Shown here: one piece after another, positions 31,320 to 41,327 of the stretch
Layout of the letters: every line of letters starts with the position of its first letter
How positions within the stretch are numbered: the stretch's first letter is position 1
Origin: an uncultured Pelagibacteraceae bacterium
GTDB taxonomy: Bacteria > Pseudomonadota > Alphaproteobacteria > Pelagibacterales > Pelagibacteraceae
Reading direction: 5' to 3'
Assembly: GCA_902596975.1 (NCBI GenBank)
Contig: CACJWS010000006.1
Coordinates: 1-64,000, forward strand
DNA length: 64,000 nt
Notes under the pieces: generated by a model
Told to the model about the DNA's origin: nothing
The model's input: only the letters and a program-made list of their open reading frames with translations
Databases searched by the model: none
Translations under genes and position numbers: made by a program

Positions 31320-33557
31320 ATGAGTGCGGAATTTCATAAGAGTAAAACATTTAAATCAACAGAATTAAGTAAGTGCCCGTTTACAGGCGCAGGTACACCA
31401 GCAAAATTTAGTGCTGGAAGAGGACAAACAAATAGAGATTTTTGGCCAAATAGTTTGAATTTGAAAATTTTAAGTCAGCACTCGAATTTATCAAATCCAA
31501 TGGAGAAAAAATTTAATTATTCTAAAGAATTTAAAAAACTGAACTACAAAGCACTCAAAAAAGATTTAAACAAATTAATGACAGACTCACAAGATTGGTG
31601 GCCAGCAGATTACGGTCATTATGGTCCTTTATTTATTAGATTAGCATGGCACGCAGCAGGTACATACAGAACAGGTGATGGTAGAGGGGGAGCTGGAACA
31701 GGTAATCAAAGGTTTGCACCATTAAATGCTTGGCCTGATAATGTTAATTTAGATAAAGCTAGATTACTTTTGTGGCCAATAAAACAGAAATATGGAAAAA
31801 GAATTTCTTGGGCAGATTTATTTATATTAGTTGGAAATGTAGCATTAGAGTCAATGGGCTTTAAAACATTCGGTTTTGGAGCGGGAAGAACTGATATCTG
31901 GGAACCAGAAGATGATATTTACTGGGGTTCAGAAAAAGAAATGTTAGGTGTTAAGAGATACAGCGGAAAAAGAGATCTTGAACAACCATTGGGGGCTTCT
32001 CACATGGGATTAATTTATGTAAATCCACAAGGTCCAGATTTTAATCCAGACCCATTGAAAGCTGCTCACGATATTAGAGAAACATTTGGACGAATGGCAA
32101 TGAATGATTATGAAACAGTTGCATTAGTTGCAGGGGGTCACACCTTTGGAAAATCTCATGGTGCTGCACCTGAATCACATAAAGGACCTGATCCAGAAGC
32201 ATCAAGAATTCAAGATCAAGCAACTGGTTGGAATAGTAATTACAAATCAGGAAAAGGTGTACACGCAATAAGTAGTGGTATTGAGGGAGCATGGACACAA
32301 ACACCAACACAATGGGATATGGGTTACTTCGATTGTTTATTTAACCATGAATGGGAATTGACTAAAGGACCTGCTGGAGCATTTCAATGGACTCCAAAAA
32401 AGAATGGTCAGAGAATAAAAATGGTGCCTGATGCTCATGATAAAAACAAAATGCATCCTCCAATGATGCAAACAACTGATTTATCTTTGAGAATGGATAA
32501 AAGTTATGGACCAATTTCAAAACATTTTTATCAAAATCCAGATGAATTTGCTGATGCATTTGCAAGAGCTTGGTTTAAGCTTACTCATAGAGACATGGGA
32601 CCAAGAGCATGTTATTTGGGTAGCGAAGTACCAAAAGAACAATTAATTTGGCAAGATCCTATAGATAAACCAAAATATAAACTTAAATCAAAAGATATTA
32701 GAGATTTAAAATCAAAGCTTTCAAAATCAAAAATCTCTGTATCTGATTTAGTGTCTACTGCTTGGGCTTCTGCTTCAACATATAGAGGATCTGATAAAAG
32801 AGGTGGAGCAAATGGTGCAAGAATTATGCTTGAACCTCAAAGAAGTTGGAGAGTCAATAACCCAAAAAAACTATCAAAGGTTATTAAAGCTTTACAAAAA
32901 ATTAAGAAAAAATTTGATACAAATAAAAAATCAGTCTCAATGGCGGATCTTATAGTATTAGGTGGAAATGTAGGAATAGAAATGGCAGCAAAAAAAGCTG
33001 GTCATAAAATTCAGGTTCCATTTACTCCAGGAAGAGGAGATGCAAGACAAGACCAAACAGATGTAAATTCATTTGGATTACTTGAGCCGCAAGCGGATGG
33101 TTTTAGAAACTACATGAAAAAAGGTAAATCTCATGTTTCAGCTGAGGAAAAATTAATTGATAAGGCACAATTAATGGGTTTAACGGCACCAGAAATGACA
33201 GTTCTTGTAGGAGGAATGAGAGTTTTAGATACAAACTATGATAATTCTAAAAATGGAGTTTTCACAAAAAAACCTGGAACTCTATCAACAGATTATTTTG
33301 TAAATCTTCTCGATATGAGTACCACTTGGAAAGAAACTGACAAATCTGAACAATATTTTGTTGGTAAAGATAGAAAGTCTAAAAAAACTAAGTGGAAAGG
33401 TTCAAGAGTTGACCTTATTTTTGGATCAAATTCCCAATTAAGAGCATTAGCTGAAGTCTATGCCTGCAAAGACTCATCTGACAAATTTGTTAAAGACTTT
33501 GTATCTGCATGGGTCAAAGTGATGAATGCAGATAGATTTGATTTAAGATTAAACTAG
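31320..33557 (+). CDS. katG: Bifunctional catalase-peroxidase KatG
   Basis: [52 protein letters not shown]-terminal duplicated domain. Confidence 0.98.
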   Translation: MSAEFHKSKTFKSTELSKCPFTGAGTPAKFSAGRGQTNRDFWPNSLNLKILSQHSNLSNPMEKKFNYSKEFKKLNYKALKKDLNKLMTDSQDWWPADYGHYGPLFIRLAWHAAGTYRTGDGRGGAGTGNQRFAPLNAWPDNVNLDKARLLLWPIKQKYGKRISWADLFILVGNVALESMGFKTFGFGAGRTDIWEPEDDIYWGSEKEMLGVKRYSGKRDLEQPLGASHMGLIYVNPQGPDFNPDPLKAAHDIRETFGRMAMNDYETVALVAGGHTFGKSHGAAPESHKGPDPEASRIQDQATGWNSNYKSGKGVHAISSGIEGAWTQTPTQWDMGYFDCLFNHEWELTKGPAGAFQWTPKKNGQRIKMVPDAHDKNKMHPPMMQTTDLSLRMDKSYGPISKHFYQNPDEFADAFARAWFKLTHRDMGPRACYLGSEVPKEQLIWQDPIDKPKYKLKSKDIRDLKSKLSKSKISVSDLVSTAWASASTYRGSDKRGGANGARIMLEPQRSWRVNNPKKLSKVIKALQKIKKKFDTNKKSVSMADLIVLGGNVGIEMAAKKAGHKIQVPFTPGRGDARQDQTDVNSFGLLEPQADGFRNYMKKGKSHVSAEEKLIDKAQLMGLTAPEMTVLVGGMRVLDTNYDNSKNGVFTKKPGTLSTDYFVNLLDMSTTWKETDKSEQYFVGKDRKSKKTKWKGSRVDLIFGSNSQLRALAEVYACKDSSDKFVKDFVSAWVKVMNADRFDLRLN

Positions 33558-33576
33558 TATTAAGGAAAACAGAAAA

Positions 33577-34173
33577 ATGACATCACTATCGTTCGAAGAC
33601 TTTTATAAAGTTCCTGAAATTAAGTTTGATATTAATAGATTGCGAAATGACTTAAATCTAATTTTAGAGAAAAAGAAATTTAATTCGCCAGGTGTTACTC
33701 ATTTTGGTGCAATTCCGCTAAATCAAATTCCAAATAACAAAGACTCTATAGAAGGGAACAATATCAGAGGTAGATATTGGACTATTGCAGATGAGACAGG
33801 CAAAGAAGTCTCAAGAGATATTGATATTGATGAATCGAAATATACTCAGTTGCTACCAGAGTTCGAGAAAACTTATTTTAAAGAGGTTTATGAAATTCTT
33901 AGTAAAAAATTTAAACTAGGAAGGGTAAGGCTTTTATTAAAAGAGCCAAGATCAACACTAAGCTGGCACAAAGATCCAGAGTGTAGATTGCATATTCCGA
34001 TAGTAACTAATGCAGGTTGTTCAATGGTCATTGAAAATGTTGCAAAACATTTGCCAGCAGATGGACATGTATGGATTACTAACAATACAAAGTATCATAA
34101 CTTTTTTAATGGAGGAGAACAGGCTAGAGTTCACTTAGTTGCTTGTGTTCTTGAAAGCCCGTTTAAAGAATAA
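33577..34173 (+). CDS. Aspartyl/asparaginyl beta-hydroxylase-like (2OG-Fe(II)-type) protein
   Basis: TLSWHKDPECRLHIPIVTNAGCSMVIEN...LPADGHVWITNNTKYHNFFNGGEQARVHLVACVL; conserved H/D/R/H arrangement. Confidence 0.72.
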   Translation: MTSLSFEDFYKVPEIKFDINRLRNDLNLILEKKKFNSPGVTHFGAIPLNQIPNNKDSIEGNNIRGRYWTIADETGKEVSRDIDIDESKYTQLLPEFEKTYFKEVYEILSKKFKLGRVRLLLKEPRSTLSWHKDPECRLHIPIVTNAGCSMVIENVAKHLPADGHVWITNNTKYHNFFNGGEQARVHLVACVLESPFKE

Positions 34174-34415
34174 TGGAAGTTACCAACGGTATTTTTAAAG
34201 CTGCCGGTCAGATTTATTCCAATAACAGAGGCTCTATTTTAAGAACAATTGTTTATACAGTTGGTCATTTTGCAATTGCTATAACAGTTTTGATGTTAGT
34301 TGCTGATGTATCTTTTATGATAGCTTTGACCGATGCAATTGTAGAACCAATTGCCAATTCTATTTGGTATTTCATTTTAGATAAGTGGTGGGCAAGTAGA
34401 TCAAAAAGTAAATAA
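34173..34415 (+). CDS. DUF2061-like small membrane protein
   Basis: RTIVYTVGHFAIAITVLMLVADVSFMIALTDAIVEPIANSIWYFILDKWW. Confidence 0.7.
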   Translation: MEVTNGIFKAAGQIYSNNRGSILRTIVYTVGHFAIAITVLMLVADVSFMIALTDAIVEPIANSIWYFILDKWWASRSKSK

Positions 34416-34426
34416 TAATCATTATC
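34412..34426. promoter_or_regulatory. Fur-box-like sequence
   Basis: ATAATAATCATTATC; 14/15 match to part of the classical Fur box GATAATGATAATCATTATC. Confidence 0.35.
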
Positions 34427-34467
34427 AATAAGTCTTTAGGAAAAATTTAATAAGGATAATTTATAGT

Positions 34468-34515
34468 AATAATAATTATTCGCAAAAAAAATGTGTAAAT
34501 AATAATTATTCGCAA
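34468..34515. repeat. Two 18-bp direct repeats AATAATAATTATTCGCAA, 30-bp period
   Basis: Identical copies at 34468-34485 and 34498-34515, upstream of the 59-aa Cys-rich ORF. Confidence 0.9.
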
Positions 34516-34559
34516 GGATATTTGTTGAAAATAATTTTTTCATATTTAATTTTTAAAAT

Positions 34560-34739
34560 ATGCAAATAGAAAATTATAATTGTAAAAAATGTGGATTAAC
34601 AATTTCTTCAACTTGTTCCAAGTGTGATAAAATAGTTGATGTTGAAGTCCTTGATGATGGTTGCATAGTTCAAAAGACTAAATGTGTTGATTGTGCGAAT
34701 GCTCCAGTTATCAAAGACGTTTGTGTCCAACAAAAATAA
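34560..34739 (+). CDS. Small Cys-rich (zinc-ribbon-like) protein, 59 aa, not in ORF track
   Basis: Manual translation MQIENYNCKKCGLTISSTCSKCDKIVDVEVLDDGCIVQKTKCVDCANAPVIKDVCVQQK*; three CxxC motifs. Confidence 0.7.
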   Translation: MQIENYNCKKCGLTISSTCSKCDKIVDVEVLDDGCIVQKTKCVDCANAPVIKDVCVQQK

Positions 34740-34767
34740 TTAGTTAGTATATATATAACTTGAAGAG

Positions 34768-35220
34768 TTAGTTGATTTTTCCCCAAAGATTTTTTTCGTC
34801 AACCCACCCTTTAAAACTTTTTGTTTCTACTAAACACCAATCTCTCGCACATTTTTTTACTATCAATAATCTTCCAGTTTCTATTTTAGCCAAGGGTTTA
34901 GAAAATTTAGTTGGTTTTTTGAATAAAATTTTATCTGATACAGTTATAAAGGATTTTGATTGCTTCAATTGAGATATATGTATCCACCCACCATTTTTTT
35001 TATTATCAATTATTCTTCTAAAATTTTCTTTTTTATCAATCACTTTTACTGGCAAGTTTATTTTCTTGTAAATATACTTTATTGGATAATCAAAACTTGG
35101 GCCATATCTTACGTTTACCTTATCATTTTTAAGCATTAAAAATTTTTCATTATCTTCAGAAATAGCATTCGAGGTAAAAAATATTATGATTAAAATCTTG
35201 AAGATTAATTGCACAAACAA
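34768..35220 (-). CDS. SH3-domain (bacterial) exported protein
   Basis: Signal peptide; DKVNVRYGPSFDYPIKYIYKKINLPVKVI...GGWIHISQL...GWVDEKNLW. Confidence 0.8.
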   Translation of the reverse strand: MFVQLIFKILIIIFFTSNAISEDNEKFLMLKNDKVNVRYGPSFDYPIKYIYKKINLPVKVIDKKENFRRIIDNKKNGGWIHISQLKQSKSFITVSDKILFKKPTKFSKPLAKIETGRLLIVKKCARDWCLVETKSFKGWVDEKNLWGKIN

Positions 35221-35957
35221 CCTTTTTTTTTATTAAATTTTATCTTTCTAAATTCAAGTTTTTTCAGATTAACAACCAGAATTGACGAGTGAAGACTTTT
35301 ATCTGATGAAATTATATTTTTTAAAACTTCATTTGCTTGCATACTCCCAATTATATTTGATGTAGTTCCTAATATTCCTTCACTTTCACAATTTAAAACT
35401 TCATCAGAAGGTTCTGACTGGTAAAAACACTTCAAACATGGACTTGATTTATTATTAAAATCGAATGAAAAAATATGTCCATCAAATTTGCTAATAGCAC
35501 CAACTATTAATTTTTTTTTATATTTTAATGAAAATTTATTTATTAAAAATTTAGTTTTAAAATTATCTGTTCCATCTACAATAATATCGAAATCTTTAAC
35601 AATCTTATTTAAATTTTTTTTAGAAGCTTTTTCTTTTAAAATTTTAACTTTTACATCTTTATTAATTAATTTTATTCTTTTTTTAAAGATATCAACCTTA
35701 AATTTTCCAACATCTTTTGGAGTATATAAGATTTGTCTTTGAAGATTTGAAATATCTACTTTATCGTGATCAATAGCACCTATATACCCTACTCCGCATC
35801 TAGCCAACAAATCTGCAACTGGACTACCTAATCCACCAATTCCTACAATTAAAACTTTTGAATTAATTATTTTCTTTTGTCCTAATATACCAATATCCTT
35901 AAGTATTATTTGTCTAGAGTATCTCTCAATCTTTTGTTTTGATAATGAATTTTTCAC
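35205..35957 (-). CDS. ThiF/MoeB/HesA family adenylyltransferase
   Basis: RYSRQIILKDIGILGQKKIINSKVLIVGIGGLGSPVADLLARCGVGYIGAIDHDKVDISNLQRQ. Confidence 0.93.
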   Translation of the reverse strand: MKNSLSKQKIERYSRQIILKDIGILGQKKIINSKVLIVGIGGLGSPVADLLARCGVGYIGAIDHDKVDISNLQRQILYTPKDVGKFKVDIFKKRIKLINKDVKVKILKEKASKKNLNKIVKDFDIIVDGTDNFKTKFLINKFSLKYKKKLIVGAISKFDGHIFSFDFNNKSSPCLKCFYQSEPSDEVLNCESEGILGTTSNIIGSMQANEVLKNIISSDKSLHSSILVVNLKKLEFRKIKFNKKKGCLCN

Positions 35958-36391
35958 TTACCTGTTGATCCAAATCCACCCGAACCTCTAATTGTCTCAG
36001 GCAAAGTTTCTACAGTTTCAAAATCTAATTTTAGAATTGGCATCAATATCATTTGTGCAATCCTATCATCGTTATTTACTGTAAAGTCTTTATCTCCATG
36101 ATTAAATAAAATTACTTTTATTTCTCCTCTATAGTCACTATCAATTGTTCCAGGAGTATTTAATACACTTATATTATTTTTAGCTGCTAAACCTGATCGC
36201 GGCCTGATCTGAACTTCGGTATCCTCAGGTATTGCAATAGATATACCAGTTGGCACTAAAGCGTTTTCGCCTGGTTTAATTACTATTTTCTTTTCAATGA
36301 ATGCAGTCAAATCTAGTCCAGATGAACCTGTTGTTTTATATTCTGGCAGTTTAACTTTTTTGTCTAATTTTTTAATTAAGACTTTAACCAT
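35954..36391 (-). CDS. dut: dUTP diphosphatase
   Basis: TTGSSGLDLTA, RPRSGLAAKNNISVLNTPGTIDSDYRGE, RGSGGFGSTGK. Confidence 0.97.
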   Translation of the reverse strand: MVKVLIKKLDKKVKLPEYKTTGSSGLDLTAFIEKKIVIKPGENALVPTGISIAIPEDTEVQIRPRSGLAAKNNISVLNTPGTIDSDYRGEIKVILFNHGDKDFTVNNDDRIAQMILMPILKLDFETVETLPETIRGSGGFGSTGK

Positions 36392-36395
36392 TAAG

Positions 36396-37595
36396 TTAAT
36401 TAATCTGTTGAATCACTCTTTTGACTATTTCTTCAGCAACCAATGATTTACTCATCTTTTCAAAATTTTCTTCAGGTTTATCTTTGTAAAATATAGAAAC
36501 TTTATTAAAATCGGACTCGAATCCTATGGTTTGATCTGAGACATCATTTGCAATTACCCAGTCACAATTTTTTTCATTCAACTTCTTCTTTGCATTTACT
36601 AAAACATTGTTTGTTTCTGCTGCAAAACCAATTGTTATTTTTGGTCTTAATGAATTATGATTAGATATATGTTTTAAAATATCGATATTATTTTCTAGCT
36701 CCAAGTTAAATTCTTCATTCTTTTTAATCTTTGTACTTTTATAATTTTTCACTTTAAAATCAGAAACAGCTGCAGAAAAAATAGCTACATCTGTTGGTAG
36801 ATTATTTAAACTTTCTTTGAACATCTCTTCAGATGTTTCAACACTTACAAAATTAACACCATCCAAAGGTTTAATGCTTGTCTTTCCAGAAATAAGTGTC
36901 GTATCAAATCCATTGTCTCTAAGACATTTGGCTATTTCATATCCTTGTTTGCCACTAGATTTATTTGTAATAAATCTTACAGGATCAATATATTCATTAG
37001 TTGGTCCGGCAGTAACTAAAGCTTTTAATTTTTTATTTTCATCTAAATTAGAAAAATAATTTTTAAGCGTATTGACTATTTCATTTGGCTCTGTCATTTT
37101 TCCTTCACCGTATTCACCACATGCCATATCTCCTATCTCTGGCCCAATAATTTTGTATCTAAAGCTTTTTAATTTTAATATGTTTTCTTTAGTAGAAGGA
37201 TGCTCCCACATTCTTACATTCATTGCCGGTGCTAAAAATATTTGTTTGTTAGAGGCTAATAAAACAGTAGACGCCAAATCTTCTGCATTTCCTGAAGCTA
37301 CTTTAGATATGGTATTAGCTGTAATTGGTGCAACTAATACTGCATCAGCCCATCTTGATAAAGATATGTGGTCCATCTCAGCTTCGTTCTCTGCACTAAA
37401 TATATCGTCATAAACTTTTTCTTGGGAAAGAGACGAAACAGATAGTGGAGTTACAAATTCTTTTGCATTTTTTGTTAATATAGTTTTTACACGAGCACCA
37501 TTTTTCTTAAATAATCTTATTAACTCAAGACTTTTGTAAGCAGAAATTCCACCACATATAATTAACAGTATTTTTTTATTCTCAAAATAATTCAT
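36396..37595 (-). CDS. coaBC: Phosphopantothenoylcysteine decarboxylase/phosphopantothenate-cysteine ligase
   Basis: ILLIICGGISAYKSLELIRLFKKNGA, APAMNVRMWEHPS, VTAGPTNEYIDPVRFITNKSSGKQGYEIAK. Confidence 0.96.
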   Translation of the reverse strand: MNYFENKKILLIICGGISAYKSLELIRLFKKNGARVKTILTKNAKEFVTPLSVSSLSQEKVYDDIFSAENEAEMDHISLSRWADAVLVAPITANTISKVASGNAEDLASTVLLASNKQIFLAPAMNVRMWEHPSTKENILKLKSFRYKIIGPEIGDMACGEYGEGKMTEPNEIVNTLKNYFSNLDENKKLKALVTAGPTNEYIDPVRFITNKSSGKQGYEIAKCLRDNGFDTTLISGKTSIKPLDGVNFVSVETSEEMFKESLNNLPTDVAIFSAAVSDFKVKNYKSTKIKKNEEFNLELENNIDILKHISNHNSLRPKITIGFAAETNNVLVNAKKKLNEKNCDWVIANDVSDQTIGFESDFNKVSIFYKDKPEENFEKMSKSLVAEEIVKRVIQQIN

Positions 37596-37603
37596 CGTCG
37601 AGA

Positions 37604-39181
37604 TTAAAATACTACTAATCCTAAAATTACAAGTAATAATAAACCAATGATTGATTGATTTCTGAAAGCTACCATTTCATTTTTTTTTGTATTTAGATCA
37701 TTATACGTATTAGTATTTTGTGGAATTTGTCCACTTGCAAGAAATGTTAATGCTTGGTTTGCTTTATCCATTATTTGCGGCATTTCTGGTAATCTTTTTA
37801 TAACTTCTGCAGAATTTTTTAGAGTTTCATTTAATGTTGTTATAGGATCTTTTGTTTCTTTAAGCCATTTTTCAAGAACAGGTCTTGACGTTTCCCAAAT
37901 GTTTGTCTCTGGATTTAATCTTCTTGCAACACCTTCAACTACTACCATGGTTTTCTGTAGCATGAGCAACTGTGGTTGAGTTTGCATATTAAATTTTTCT
38001 GTCACGTCAAAAAGTTGTTTGAGTAGTTTACCGCCAGATATATCTTTAATTGACTGACCAAATATTGGCTCTCCTATTGATCTTAGTGCTTGGGCGAGAT
38101 CATCAACAGGCACTTCTTTTGGAACTAAACCTGCAGCTAAATGAACTTCAGCCACTTTTTTATAATCTCGTTTAATAAATCCATATAAAATCTCAGCAAG
38201 GAATTTTTTACTCAAATCATCGAGCCTTCCCATTATACCAAAATCGATAGGAACTATTTGACCACTATTGTTTATAAAAATGTTACCTTGATGCATATCT
38301 GCATGAAAAAAACCATCTCTAACAGCATGTCTTAGAAAATGTTGAATAATATCTGATGCAATTTTTTTGGTATCTATATTTCTTTTTTCTAACTCTTCTG
38401 TTTCTCTTATAGAGACACCTTCAACCCAGTCTAAAGTCATTACATTTTCACTTGTAAAATTCCAATAAATTCTAGGAACTAGAAATCCACTGTCATTCTT
38501 AGTGTTTTCAGAATACTCATTGGCTGCAGCGGCTTCAAATCTTAAATCCATTTCTAAATTGGTTATTTCTTTTAGCAAATAAACAACTTCAACTAATTTA
38601 AGTCTTTTTGTCTTTTTGATAATTGACTCAGTTAAAAAAGCAAAAAGCATCAAAGCATCAATTTCTTCGTTGAATATTTTTTTTATATTTGGTCGTAAAA
38701 TTTTTATAGCCACATCTTTAATTGTGCCATTATCATTTATTTGCGCTTTATGAACTTGAGCTATAGATGCTGCTGCCACTGGTTCAGATAGATTTATAAT
38801 TGAATTAAAATTATCTTCTCCTAGATCTTTTTTGATTATTTCTTTAGCTTTAGATAATTCAAAGGGAGGCAAACGATCTTGTAAACTCTCTAGTTGCTTT
38901 GATAACTTTTCTCCAATTATATCTGGTCTAGTTGCTAGAAATTGACCTAATTTGATGAATGTTGTGCCCATAGATTGCAAGGAGTTTGATAATCTTTCAC
39001 CTTCAGTTTCATTTACAAAAGAATTATCTTTTTTTGAAAACGATAAAGACAACAAATAGAATAAAATTTTTATTCCAATTGGAGGATTATGAAACTTTGT
39101 GAATATATTTAACGCATCAGATTTTGCTAATTTCCTTCCAAGCTTAAAAAGTATGTATAATTTTTTAATCATATTTTCCAA
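37604..39181 (-). CDS. ubiB: Ubiquinone biosynthesis kinase-like protein UbiB
   Basis: LGQFLATRPDIIGEKLSKQLESLQDRLPPF; FFHADMHQGNIFINNSGQIVPIDFGIMG. Confidence 0.95.
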   Translation of the reverse strand: MENMIKKLYILFKLGRKLAKSDALNIFTKFHNPPIGIKILFYLLSLSFSKKDNSFVNETEGERLSNSLQSMGTTFIKLGQFLATRPDIIGEKLSKQLESLQDRLPPFELSKAKEIIKKDLGEDNFNSIINLSEPVAAASIAQVHKAQINDNGTIKDVAIKILRPNIKKIFNEEIDALMLFAFLTESIIKKTKRLKLVEVVYLLKEITNLEMDLRFEAAAANEYSENTKNDSGFLVPRIYWNFTSENVMTLDWVEGVSIRETEELEKRNIDTKKIASDIIQHFLRHAVRDGFFHADMHQGNIFINNSGQIVPIDFGIMGRLDDLSKKFLAEILYGFIKRDYKKVAEVHLAAGLVPKEVPVDDLAQALRSIGEPIFGQSIKDISGGKLLKQLFDVTEKFNMQTQPQLLMLQKTMVVVEGVARRLNPETNIWETSRPVLEKWLKETKDPITTLNETLKNSAEVIKRLPEMPQIMDKANQALTFLASGQIPQNTNTYNDLNTKKNEMVAFRNQSIIGLLLLVILGLVVF

Positions 39182-39876
39182 CCTGAATGAATAGCTACTA
39201 TTCCACCAGAATAGTTTCTATACTGACATTTAATAAAATTATTTTTCTCCATTAAACCCTTTAATTCCTCTTGATTAACAAATTCTTGGATACTTTTTAT
39301 TAGATATTCATAAGGCTCTTTTTCACCAACCACAAATTTGCCTATTTCTGGAATTAATTTAGAGTATCTTTTATAGACTAAATCTAAGTTTAAATTTTGA
39401 ATTTTTGAAAATTCTAAACAAAAAAATCTACCTCCTGACTTTAAAACTCTGTATGCTTCACTTAAGGATTTATTAATATTTTTTGTATTTCTTAAACCAA
39501 AACTGATTGTGTAATAATCACACGAATTAGATTTTAAAGGCAACTTCTCTGCCGTCCCCTTAATCCACTTGATATTTTTGTAATTTGATAGTCTATTTTT
39601 TCCCTTTTTCATCATTCCTTCATTGGGATCAATACAAAATAATTCTATATTTTTATTTGAACTATTATCGATAAAAAGTTTTGCTATATCACCTGTGCCA
39701 CATGCAACATCTGCTAGAATTTTGTTTTTACCTGGGTTCATCCAATTTATTAAATTTCTTTTCCAGATTCTATGAACCCCAAGTGACATCAAATCATTCA
39801 TGATGTCGTATTTATCATAAACTTTATCAAACACACCTTGGACTAGACCTTTTTTATTTTGGAGATATTGTTGCAT
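39169..39876 (-). CDS. ubiE: Ubiquinone/menaquinone biosynthesis methyltransferase UbiE
   Basis: VFDKVYDKYDIMNDLMSLGVHRIWKRNLINWM, DVACGTGDIA, YTISFGLRN. Confidence 0.96.
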   Translation of the reverse strand: MQQYLQNKKGLVQGVFDKVYDKYDIMNDLMSLGVHRIWKRNLINWMNPGKNKILADVACGTGDIAKLFIDNSSNKNIELFCIDPNEGMMKKGKNRLSNYKNIKWIKGTAEKLPLKSNSCDYYTISFGLRNTKNINKSLSEAYRVLKSGGRFFCLEFSKIQNLNLDLVYKRYSKLIPEIGKFVVGEKEPYEYLIKSIQEFVNQEELKGLMEKNNFIKCQYRNYSGGIVAIHSGWKI

Positions 39877-39908
39877 AAAATAAATAATTTTAATTAATAT
39901 AATAATAA

Positions 39909-40772
39909 ATGCCAGAATTGCCAGAAGTAGAAGTTGTTAAAGAGTCACTAAGTAGAACAATAACAGGAAAAAAAATAAAAAAAGTAAGTATAAAGAATAG
40001 GAATTTGAGGTACAAAATAAAAAAAGGTTTTGAAACAAGACTTCAATCAAAATCAATAAAAAAAGTTAATAGGTTTTCAAAATATATCATACTAGTTTTA
40101 AATGATGAAAAATTTTGCTTAATTCATCTTGGAATGTCTGGCACTATACATCTCTTAAGAAAAAATATTTTAAATCAAAAAACAAATGCAAGTTTTTATC
40201 ATAGCCCTTATTTGCCAAAAAAACATAACCATGTGTTTTTGGAATTTGATAACATAAAAATTATATATAATGATCCCAGAAGATTTGGTTATTTCAAATT
40301 ATTTGAAAATAAGAATAATTTAGAAAATTTTATAAATAACTATGGTCCTGAGCCTTTTTCTTCAAAATTTAATCTCAACTACTTAAAAAAATATTTTTAT
40401 AAAAAGAAAAAGAATATAAAAAACTTTCTCTTAGATCAAAAGTTTGTTTCAGGTTTGGGGAATATTTATGCAAGTGAAATTTTATTCAGCTCTAAAATAA
40501 ATCCAAAAAAAAAAGCAAAATCTTTAAGTGAAAACGATTGTATTAATATTATTAAATATTCAAGAAAAATTTTAAATTTAGCGATAAAAAAAGGAGGCTC
40601 TAGTATTAGAGATTTTAAAAATATAGTTGGTAAAAATGGATCTTTTCAAGATAACTTTAAAGTATACAACAGAGAAAATAAGAGTTGTCTTTCACCAGGA
40701 TGCAAAGGGACAATAAAAAAAAAATTTATCACTAATAGATCAACATTTTTTTGTAATATTTGTCAAAAATAA
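39909..40772 (+). CDS. mutM: Formamidopyrimidine-DNA glycosylase
   Basis: MPELPEVEVVKESL, IHLGMSG, DPRRFGYF, FVSGLGNIYASEILF, C-terminal zinc finger. Confidence 0.97.
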   Translation: MPELPEVEVVKESLSRTITGKKIKKVSIKNRNLRYKIKKGFETRLQSKSIKKVNRFSKYIILVLNDEKFCLIHLGMSGTIHLLRKNILNQKTNASFYHSPYLPKKHNHVFLEFDNIKIIYNDPRRFGYFKLFENKNNLENFINNYGPEPFSSKFNLNYLKKYFYKKKKNIKNFLLDQKFVSGLGNIYASEILFSSKINPKKKAKSLSENDCINIIKYSRKILNLAIKKGGSSIRDFKNIVGKNGSFQDNFKVYNRENKSCLSPGCKGTIKKKFITNRSTFFCNICQK

Positions 40773-40822
40773 AAAATTATTATATTGACCGTATAAATTT
40801 CTCGTTATATACAATCGCGCTT

Positions 40823-41083
40823 ATGGCAAACACTAAATCAGCTATTAAACGAATAAGACGTATATCACGTCAAACAACGGTAAATAAGTCTAGAAAAAGC
40901 AAGTTTAGATCTGCAATAAAAAAAATGAATTTAATTCTTGATAAAAAGGACAAAAAAGAAGCATTAGCTTTCTTGCCAAAATTAAACTCTGAATTGATGA
41001 AAATAGCAAAGACAGGGTTGATAAAAAAGCAAAACGCGTCAAGAAATATTTCTAGAATAACAAAAAAAATAAATTCCTTATAA
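40823..41083 (+). CDS. rpsT: 30S ribosomal protein S20
   Basis: MANTKSAIKRIRRISRQTTVNKSRKSKFRSAIKKM; true start ATG 40823, not 40760. Confidence 0.96.
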   Translation: MANTKSAIKRIRRISRQTTVNKSRKSKFRSAIKKMNLILDKKDKKEALAFLPKLNSELMKIAKTGLIKKQNASRNISRITKKINSL

Positions 41084-41327
41084 CAACTTTTAGTTTACTT
41101 AAAGAAATTACAACCCTAGAGATTATTTTTTCAATTAAAAAAAGAATCTTTTAATCTTTTAGTCCCAAGATAAAAAAAAATAAAAAAAAGTAAATTTAAG
41201 ATTACTAATTTTAAGTCCGTAAAAAGAGATTCAATTATTAATTTATACAATTGTAAATTTTATTTTTTTTTGAGAATAAAAATAAATTTATTGCATTGAA
41301 TTATGAATAGGAGTTTAACAGACTCTC

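Noticed and set aside
37072-37413. Plus-strand 113-aa ORF inside coaBC
   Set aside because: Antisense shadow of coaBC.
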